43,663 nt of DNA from Streptomyces sp. CB01881 (GTDB taxonomy: Bacteria > Actinomycetota > Actinomycetes > Streptomycetales > Streptomycetaceae): the NCBI RefSeq assembly GCF_002953255.1, contig NZ_CP026498.1, positions 5,287,040-5,330,702 of the forward strand, in the 5' to 3' direction. The notes beneath the pieces are model-generated. The model ran no database searches. It had not been told where the DNA came from and saw only the letters and a program-made list of their open reading frames with translations. The position numbers and the translations under genes are program-made. Positions 38,475-43,663 of this stretch are shown here, in pieces. Positions within the stretch are counted from its first letter, which is position 1; every line of letters begins with the position of its first letter.

Positions 38475-39617
38475 TTACCGCAGGCCGGTCGAGCGGCGCA
38501 GCGCCGCCTGGAGCAGCCGGTCGATCAGCTCCGGGTACGACAGCCCGGTGGCCTCCCACATCTTCGGGTAGGCCGAGATCGGGGTGAAGCCGGGCATGGT
38601 GTTGATCTCGTTGATGATCCAGCTGCCGTCGTCCAGCAGGAAGAAGTCGACCCGGGCGAGGCCCTCGCAGCCGAGCGCCTCGAAGGCCTCGACCGCCTGG
38701 CGGCGGATCTCGGCGGTCTCCGCCTCGGTGAGCTCCGCGGGGACGCGGACCTCGGAGGAGTCGATGTACTTGGCCTCGAAGTCGTAGAACTCGTAGTCGC
38801 CGCCGACCAGCACCTCGGCCGGCACGCTGGCCCGCGGGCCGTCCTCGAACTCCAGCACCCCGCACTCGATCTCGCGGCCGGCGACCCCGGCCTCGATGAT
38901 CAGCTTGGGGTCGTGGCGGCGGGCCTCCTCGATCGCGGCGTCGAGCGCGGCGAGGTCCTTCACCTTGGTGATGCCCATGCTGGAACCGGCCCGGCACGGC
39001 TTGACGAAGAGCGGCAGGCCCAGCCCGGCGGCCCGCTCGCGGACGGCGGCCCGGCCGGCCTCGGTCTCCCACTCGCGCGGGCGGACGATGGTGTACCGGC
39101 CGACGCCCAGGCCGTGCGAGGCCAGGATCCGCTTGGTGAACTCCTTGTCCATGCCGACCGCGCTGGAGAGCACGCCGTTGCCGACGTACGGCACGCCGGA
39201 GAGCTCCAGCAGGCCCTGGAGGGTGCCGTCCTCGCCCCAGGGGCCGTGCAGCAGCGGGAAGACCACGTCGACCTCGCCGAGCGCCTTGGGAGTGGCCCCC
39301 GGCTCGCTGAGGACCACCTCGCGGTGGCCCGGCGCGACCGGCAGCGCGACCTGGCCGTCGACGGCCTCGGCCACCTGCGCCACGTCGGGCATCCGGCCGT
39401 CGGTGATGGACATCCGGGCCGGCTCGTCGCCGACCAGGGCCCAGCGGCCCTCCTGGGTGATGCCGATCGGCAGCACGTCGTACTTCTCGCGGTCGATCGC
39501 CCTGAGCACACTGCCCGCGGTGACGACCGAGACGCCGTGCTCGGAGCTGCGGCCACCGAAGACGATCGCTACGCGCGGCTTCGCGGACGGGTTCTGGGAG
39601 GTCTGTTCGATGCTCAT
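38475..39617 (-). CDS. ddl: D-alanine--D-alanine ligase
   Basis: The enzyme joins two D-alanines for peptidoglycan precursors. It has 380 residues. It begins MSIEQTSQNPSAKPRVAIVF with GGRSSEHGVSVVTAGSV, and continues with VFPLLHGPWGEDGTLQGLLE, FVKPCRAGSSMGITKVKDL and the C-terminal ATP-grasp motif IINEINTMPGFTPISAYPKM. No vanA-like substitution pattern was evident by eye. gpsA lies upstream, separated by a strong terminator, so ddl has its own promoter in the 101-bp gap. Confidence 0.97.
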   Translation of the reverse strand: MSIEQTSQNPSAKPRVAIVFGGRSSEHGVSVVTAGSVLRAIDREKYDVLPIGITQEGRWALVGDEPARMSITDGRMPDVAQVAEAVDGQVALPVAPGHREVVLSEPGATPKALGEVDVVFPLLHGPWGEDGTLQGLLELSGVPYVGNGVLSSAVGMDKEFTKRILASHGLGVGRYTIVRPREWETEAGRAAVRERAAGLGLPLFVKPCRAGSSMGITKVKDLAALDAAIEEARRHDPKLIIEAGVAGREIECGVLEFEDGPRASVPAEVLVGGDYEFYDFEAKYIDSSEVRVPAELTEAETAEIRRQAVEAFEALGCEGLARVDFFLLDDGSWIINEINTMPGFTPISAYPKMWEATGLSYPELIDRLLQAALRRSTGLR

Positions 39618-39678
39618 ATCGCGTTTGAGAGTACCGTGCGGGGCGTTTCCGGAAAGTCAGCCACCCGGTCTGTACCCG

Positions 39679-39713
39679 CCCGGTGCCGTCGGCGCGGTGC
39701 CGACGGCACCGGG
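39679..39713 (-). terminator. Perfect 15-bp terminator after gpsA
   Basis: cccggtgccgtcggc (39679-39693) and gccgacggcaccggg (39699-39713) are fully complementary with the loop gcggt. It begins 5 bases after the gpsA stop and separates plsC-gpsA from ddl. Confidence 0.88.
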
Positions 39714-39718
39714 CCGGC

Positions 39719-40720
39719 TCAGCGGCGTTCCGCCTTGGCCGAGCGGGACATCAGGGTCTGCAACGCCTCCTGGGTGGGGCGCCCGTTGTGCACCACGTCC
39801 ACCACCGCCTCGACGATCGGCATGTCGACGCCGCTGCGCCGGGCCAGGTCGAGCACCGACTCGCAGGACTTCACGCCCTCAGCGGTCTGCCGGGTGGCCG
39901 CGATGGTCTCGGCCAGCGACATCCCGCGGCCCAGGTTGGTGCCGAAGGTGTTGTTGCGCGACAGCGGCGAGGAGCAGGTGGCCACCAGGTCGCCCATCCC
40001 GGCGAGCCCGGCGAAGGTGTGCGGGTCGGCGCCGAGGGCGGTCCCCAGCCGGGTGGTCTCGGCCAGCCCGCGGGTGATCAGCGTCGCCTTGGTGTTGTCG
40101 CCGAGCCCCATGCCGTTGGCCATGCCGACCGCCAGGCCGATCACGTTCTTCACCGCGCCGCCCAGCTCGCAGCCGATCACGTCGGTGTTGGTGTACGGAC
40201 GGAAGTACGGGGTGTGGCAGGCGGCCTGGAGCCGCTTGGCGACGGCCTCGTCGGTGCAGGCCACCACGCTCGCGGCGGGCTGCCGGTTGGCGATCTCACG
40301 GGCCAGGTTGGGGCCGCTGACCACCGCGACGCGCTCCGGGCCGACCTTGGTGACCTCCTCGATGACCTCGCTCATCCGCTTGGCGGTGCCGAGCTCGATG
40401 CCCTTCATCAGGCTGACCAGCACGGTCTGCGGCTCGATCAGGGGGGCCCAGGCGGCGAGGTTCTCGCGCAGCGTCTGCGAGGGGACCACCAGCACCGCGA
40501 AGTCGGCGCCGGCCAGCGCCTCGGCGGCGTCGGTGGTGGCCCGGACCGAGGCCGGCAGCTCCACGCCCGGCAGGTAGTCCGGGTTGACGTGGGTGGTGTT
40601 GATCGCGTCGGCCAGCTCCTGGCGGCGCCCCCAGAGCACCACCTCGCAGCCGGCGTCGGCCAGCACCATCGCGAACGCGGTCCCCCAGGAACCCGTCCCG
40701 AACACGGCGCATCGGGTCAC
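39719..40720 (-). CDS. gpsA: NAD(P)-dependent glycerol-3-phosphate dehydrogenase
   Basis: The enzyme reduces dihydroxyacetone phosphate to sn-glycerol 3-phosphate for phospholipids. It has 333 residues. The Rossmann motif is [20 protein letters not shown]; others are [49 protein letters not shown] (with the catalytic Lys) and [16 protein letters not shown]. The GTG at 40720 overlaps the stop of the upstream acyltransferase gene by 4 bases (GTGA), a tight translational coupling that links two early steps of phospholipid synthesis. Confidence 0.97.
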   Translation of the reverse strand: MTRCAVFGTGSWGTAFAMVLADAGCEVVLWGRRQELADAINTTHVNPDYLPGVELPASVRATTDAAEALAGADFAVLVVPSQTLRENLAAWAPLIEPQTVLVSLMKGIELGTAKRMSEVIEEVTKVGPERVAVVSGPNLAREIANRQPAASVVACTDEAVAKRLQAACHTPYFRPYTNTDVIGCELGGAVKNVIGLAVGMANGMGLGDNTKATLITRGLAETTRLGTALGADPHTFAGLAGMGDLVATCSSPLSRNNTFGTNLGRGMSLAETIAATRQTAEGVKSCESVLDLARRSGVDMPIVEAVVDVVHNGRPTQEALQTLMSRSAKAERR

Positions 40721-41550
40721 TTGCCGGCCTCCTCGGTACCGTTGCCACGCTTGCCGCCCGCGGCCCGATGCCGCTCGGCCGAAGCCGCCGTGGCCCGGTC
40801 CCGGGCCGCCGTACGCATGTCGTAACGCTCGGCGGGCGGCTCCTCGCCGCGGATGCCGGCCAGCACGACGGTGATCGCCTGCATGATGTCCTCGGTGGCG
40901 TCCCGGAGCACCTGCGAGGTCAGCTCCTGGCCCTCGTACCTGCTCAGGTCCACGGCCGGCCCGGCCGCCACCGTCACCTTGTGCCGCGGGAAGAGGTTGA
41001 TTCTGCCTCTGCCCGCGGTGGCTCTGCCGTACGGCGGGATGATCTCCTGCGCGCCCCAGTGCGCCACCGGGATGACCGGCGCGCCGGTCATCAGCGCGAC
41101 CCGGGCCACGCCGGTCTTGCCCGTCATCGGCCACAGGTCCGGGTCCCGGGTGAGCGTTCCCTCGGGGTAGAACTGCACGCACTGGCCGTCGTTCACCGCG
41201 TCGACCGCGGCCCGGAAGGCCCGCGCGGCGTCGGTCGACTCCCTGAACACCGGGATCTGGCGGGTCTTGCGGAGCATGAAGCCGATGAACGGCACCGAGA
41301 ACACCGAGGACTTGCCGAGCATCCGCGGCGGCCGCCCGCTGTTGTACTGCCAGTGCGCGTAGATCACCGGGTCGAGGATCGAGTTGTGGTTGACCGCGGT
41401 GATGAAGCCACCCTCCTTGGGAAGGTGCTCCCAGCCCCGCCAGTCGGGCTTGACCAGCGCGGTCGTCACCGGCTTCACCAGCACGGCCGCGAAGCGGTAC
41501 CAGATGCCGTAGTCGGCGTTGCCGAAGCTGGCGTACGAGCGGCGGGCCAC
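40717..41550 (-). CDS. plsC: 1-acyl-sn-glycerol-3-phosphate acyltransferase (PlsC family)
   Basis: The enzyme acylates lysophosphatidate to phosphatidate. It has 277 residues. The acyltransferase motif I NHNSILD gives the HX4D catalytic pair, motif III is FYPEGTLT, and [14 protein letters not shown] is motif IV. The N-terminus [20 protein letters not shown] is amphipathic or membrane-associated. A charged tail of about 40 residues follows the domain ([15 protein letters not shown] onward). The GTG at 41550 has GAGGAGGA upstream. It is coupled to gpsA. Specificity (sn-2 acyl donor) cannot be told from the sequence. Confidence 0.93.
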   Translation of the reverse strand: MARRSYASFGNADYGIWYRFAAVLVKPVTTALVKPDWRGWEHLPKEGGFITAVNHNSILDPVIYAHWQYNSGRPPRMLGKSSVFSVPFIGFMLRKTRQIPVFRESTDAARAFRAAVDAVNDGQCVQFYPEGTLTRDPDLWPMTGKTGVARVALMTGAPVIPVAHWGAQEIIPPYGRATAGRGRINLFPRHKVTVAAGPAVDLSRYEGQELTSQVLRDATEDIMQAITVVLAGIRGEEPPAERYDMRTAARDRATAASAERHRAAGGKRGNGTEEAGK

Positions 41551-41757
41551 CCCAGGTCCTCCTCATCCGGTGCGGCACGTGGGGTGCCGCAGTCTCTCGC
41601 CATCCGCGGCCCCCGTTCGGGGCCCGGAGCGCGGAACAGTCTCGCCCGACCGCGAACGCCTGTCGAGCAACCCCGCCAGCACGTCGGGGCGGGCGTGACC
41701 AAACGCACGTCCGTACAGCTCGGACGGCCTGGCGAGGGTTCCGGGACCGGCGTCACA

Positions 41758-42738
41758 ATGACGCCGATGACCCAGGACACCGTACGCCCCAGCGGGCCCG
41801 TCGCGCCCGCCGCACCCACCGCCGGCTGGTCGCTGGTACTGCCGCTCAAGCCGCTCGCCCTGGCGAAGACCCGGCTGGCCCCGTTCGCCGGGGAGCACCG
41901 CCCGGACCTGGCACTCTCCTTCGCCCTGGACACCGTCGGCGCGGCGCTGGCCACGCCCGGCGTCGCCCGGGTCCTGGTGGTCACCCGGGACGCCGTGGCC
42001 GCGGGCCGGCTGGCCGCGCTCGGCGCCGTCGTGGTCGGCGACGAGCCGGGCGGCGGCCTCAACCACGCACTGGTGCACGGCGCCGCGGCCGCGCTGGCGA
42101 TCGCTCCGCGCGCCCCGCTGGCCGTGCTCTCCGCCGACCTGCCGGCCCTGCGCCCGGCCGAACTGGCCCGGGTGCTGGCCGCCGTGCCACCGGCCGGCCG
42201 GGCCTTCCTGGCCGACGCCCCCGGCCTGGGCACCACCCTGCTCGCCTGCGCCCCCGGCAGCCCGCTCTCCCCCGCCTTCGGCGACGGCTCACGGGCCCGG
42301 CACGCGGCCGGCGGCGCCCTCGAACTACGGCTGGACGGCGTGCAGTCGGTTCGCCGGGACGTCGACACCGGGGCCGACCTCGGCGAGGCCCTGGCGCTCG
42401 GCGTCGGCCCGCACACCGGCGCCCTGTCGGCCCGGCTCGGCTACGCCCCGGGGCCGCCCGCCGGACTCGGCCGAGACGCCGCCGGGACTGTCGGTGCCGC
42501 TCGCTATGCTGCTTTCATGCAGGCCACCGCGTTCACCTTCGACCCCGCCACCCGGGCCGGCTCCGTGCTCCTCGACGACGGGACGCCGGTGCCGTTCGAC
42601 GCCGCCGCCTTCGATGCGGGCGGCCTGCGGCTGCTCCGTCCCGGCCAGCGGGTGCGGATCCGCACCGAGGGCACCGGCGAGGCCCGCCGGGTGGTCTTCG
42701 TGACGCTGCAGACCTTCCCGGACCCGGCCGGGCCCTGA
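41758..42738 (+). CDS. cofC: CofC/FbiD-like phospholactate/PEP guanylyltransferase with a C-terminal cold-shock-like extension
   Basis: CofC/FbiD activates 2-phospho-L-lactate or phosphoenolpyruvate with GTP in coenzyme F420 synthesis. The N-terminal 220 residues fit: WSLVLPLKPLALAKTRLAPF, VARVLVVTRDAVAAGRLAAL, GGGLNHALVHG, VLSADLPALRPAELARVL and FGDGSRARHAAGG. An Ala/Gly linker follows, and then residues 254-326 form a small beta-rich domain (TRAGSVLLDDGTPVPFDA, then RLLRPGQRVRIRTEGTGEAR) resembling a degenerate cold-shock fold without the RNP aromatic motif. ATG 41758 or 41767 could be the start; neither has a clear ribosome site. An internal in-frame ATG at 42517 could start a separate 73-residue protein. 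Confidence 0.85.
   Translation: MTPMTQDTVRPSGPVAPAAPTAGWSLVLPLKPLALAKTRLAPFAGEHRPDLALSFALDTVGAALATPGVARVLVVTRDAVAAGRLAALGAVVVGDEPGGGLNHALVHGAAAALAIAPRAPLAVLSADLPALRPAELARVLAAVPPAGRAFLADAPGLGTTLLACAPGSPLSPAFGDGSRARHAAGGALELRLDGVQSVRRDVDTGADLGEALALGVGPHTGALSARLGYAPGPPAGLGRDAAGTVGAARYAAFMQATAFTFDPATRAGSVLLDDGTPVPFDAAAFDAGGLRLLRPGQRVRIRTEGTGEARRVVFVTLQTFPDPAGP
42505..42519 (+). promoter_or_regulatory. Possible internal leaderless promoter and start codon within cofC
   Basis: tatgct at 42505-42510 is a good -10 hexamer. The expected transcription start, about 7 bases on, coincides with the ATG at 42517. No convincing -35 was found. Confidence 0.35.
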
Positions 42739-42777
42739 CGCCCGCGCGCACCCGCCGGGCCGCGCCCCGGAAACCGA

Positions 42778-42832
42778 AGAGCCGTGGCGGTCCCGTCCGC
42801 CCGGGCCCCGGGTGGAGGTGCGCCACGGCTCT
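42778..42832. terminator. Terminator between convergent cofC and hupS-like genes
   Basis: agagccgtggcg (42778-42789) pairs perfectly with cgccacggctct (42821-42832). The 31-base loop can itself pair (tccgcccg with cgggtgga, one mismatch). Confidence 0.75.
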
Positions 42833-42849
42833 GGAAGGCCGTCCGCGGA

Positions 42850-43645
42850 CTACTTCGCGGTGCTCTTGCGCGCGGTGGTCTTGCGGGTGGCGGTCTTCTT
42901 CGCCGGAGCCGTCTTCTTGGCCGTGGCGGTCGCCTTCTTCGCCGCGGTGGCCGTGGTCTTCTTGGCGGCGGCGGTGGTCGCCGTCTTCTTGGCGGCGGCC
43001 GTGGTCTTCTTGGCGGCGGTCGCGGTGGTCTTCTTCGCCGCGGCCGGGGTGGCCTTCTTGGTGGCGGTCGCCTTCTTCGCGGCGGTGGCCGTGGTCTTCT
43101 TGGCGGCGGCGGTGGTCGCCGTCTTCTTGGCGGCGGCCTTCTTGGTCGCGGCGGCCGGGGTCGCGGCGGCGGCAGCGGCACGCTTGGTGGCGGCGGCCGG
43201 GGTCGCGGCGGCGGCAGCGGCACGCTTGGGCGGCCGGGGTCGCGGCGGCGGCAGCGGCACGCTTGGTGGCGGCGCGCTTGGCGGCCGGGGTCGCGGCGAC
43301 ACCGCTCTTGCCCGGGGTGAGGGAGCCCTTGGGGGCCTTCTTCACCGAGGGGCCTTCCTTCGGCAGCTTCTTGCTGCCGCTGACCAGGTCCTTGAAGCCC
43401 TGGCCGGGGCGGAAGCGGGGCACCGAGGTCTTCTTGACCTTGACCTTCTCGCCGGTCTGCGGGTTGCGGGCGAAGCGCGCGGAGCGCTCCACCTTCTCAA
43501 AGGTGCCAAAACCGGTGACCGACACCCGGTCACCGGCCACAACGGCGCGGACCATGGTGTCGAGCACTGCGTCGACGGCCTCTGCGGCAGCCTTGCGACC
43601 GCCCAGCTGCTCGGCCACCGCTTCGACAAGCTGAGCCTTGTTCAC
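42850..43645 (-). CDS. hupS: HU-family nucleoid protein with Lys/Ala-rich tail (HupS-like), interrupted by a +1 frameshift
   Basis: HupS compacts and protects DNA, notably in spores. The HU domain (about 1-93) is complete: MNKAQLVEAVAEQLGGRKAA, VSVTGFGTFEKVERSARFAR, then RNPQTGEKVKVKKTSVPRFR. The tail is histone H1-like, rich in KK-A-T repeats, ending TARKSTAK. At 43228-43230 a ggg stands where the neighbouring repeat copy has gg. This single extra base shifts the frame after ATPAA. Uncorrected translation enters a Cys/Arg-rich nonsense frame and runs to 42533, antisense to cofC. Removing one base restores a product of about 264 residues. The GTG at 43645 has GAAGGGGAAG upstream. Confidence 0.9.
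43141..43296. repeat. Alanine/lysine-coding tandem repeats in the hupS-like tail
   Basis: The core ggcggccggggtcgcggcggcggcagcggcacgcttgg is present in about three copies, at 43150-43187, 43193-43229 and 43230-43267. Their lengths and joints differ by a few bases, and the +1 frameshift lies at the joint of the second and third. Confidence 0.75.
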
Positions 43646-43663
43646 GTCTTCCCCTTCGGAAAC

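Noticed and set aside
42533..42849. C-terminal Cys/Arg-rich extension of the HU protein
   Set aside because: It arises only from the +1 frameshift and lies antisense to cofC; the alternative frame contains the expected Lys/Ala tail with a proper stop at 42850.

Overview
This window is high-GC (roughly 73% by eye) actinobacterial chromosomal DNA, most likely from a Streptomyces- or Kitasatospora-like member of the Streptomycetaceae. The evidence is the many GTG starts, the nsdA developmental regulator, the amtB-glnK-glnD cluster with GlnR-type boxes, a HupS-type HU protein with a long Lys/Ala tail, a SepIVA-like DivIVA protein and F420 biosynthesis (cofC). Gene order closely resembles the conserved core around ffh-glnD-amtB-nsdA-ftsY-smc-rnc-recG-ddl-gpsA-hupS of Streptomyces coelicolor, as I recall it. 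I see no rRNA, tRNA, transposase, integrase, CRISPR array or secondary-metabolite cluster.

Layout: 1-4414 holds a prolyl-tRNA synthetase fragment (minus), a methyltransferase (plus), a divergent FtsH protease and a GNAT acetyltransferase (both minus). 4596-10814 is protein targeting and nitrogen control: ffh, then glnD, glnK and amtB, all minus; amtB-glnK-glnD reads as one GlnR-regulated operon. 11206-19766 holds nsdA, a divergent prim-pol-like gene, ftsY, smc and a 67-residue conserved coiled-coil protein. 20190-23788 holds acylphosphatase, an HxlR regulator, a Gly-rich secreted/membrane protein and a DMT-type membrane protein. 23796-29722 is a conserved run, all minus: mutM, rnc, rpmF, a DUF177 (YceD) gene, sepIVA-like, coaD, rsmD and an orphan HTH-like protein. 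29822-35219 holds recG, a FakA/DAK2-like kinase, divergent rpmB, and thiD. 35243-38386 holds pfkA, thiL, a stand-alone Lrp/RAM-domain gene and a DUF3515 gene. 38475-43645 holds ddl, gpsA and a plsC-like gene, then cofC with an unusual C-terminal extension, and a frameshifted hupS-like gene.

Functional links: SRP (Ffh) and its receptor (FtsY) flank the nitrogen genes. SMC, HU and SepIVA serve chromosome organisation and division. GpsA and PlsC (overlapping genes) begin phospholipid synthesis. ThiL and ThiD serve thiamine diphosphate synthesis. Most transcription units end in long perfect GC-rich hairpins, and several intergenic gaps contain short tandem repeats.

The most noteworthy signals are: (i) a single-base insertion in the repeat-rich tail of the hupS-like gene; (ii) an apparent 5-base deletion in proS at the left edge; (iii) a CofC with a cold-shock-like C-terminal domain that may also be expressed from a leaderless internal promoter; (iv) a two-site GlnR operator upstream of amtB; (v) an FtsH whose pore phenylalanine is replaced by isoleucine; (vi) a perfect palindrome over the putative sepIVA promoter; and (vii) 12-bp direct repeats upstream of nsdA. 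I found no self-evident new multigene system; this is mostly core genome.
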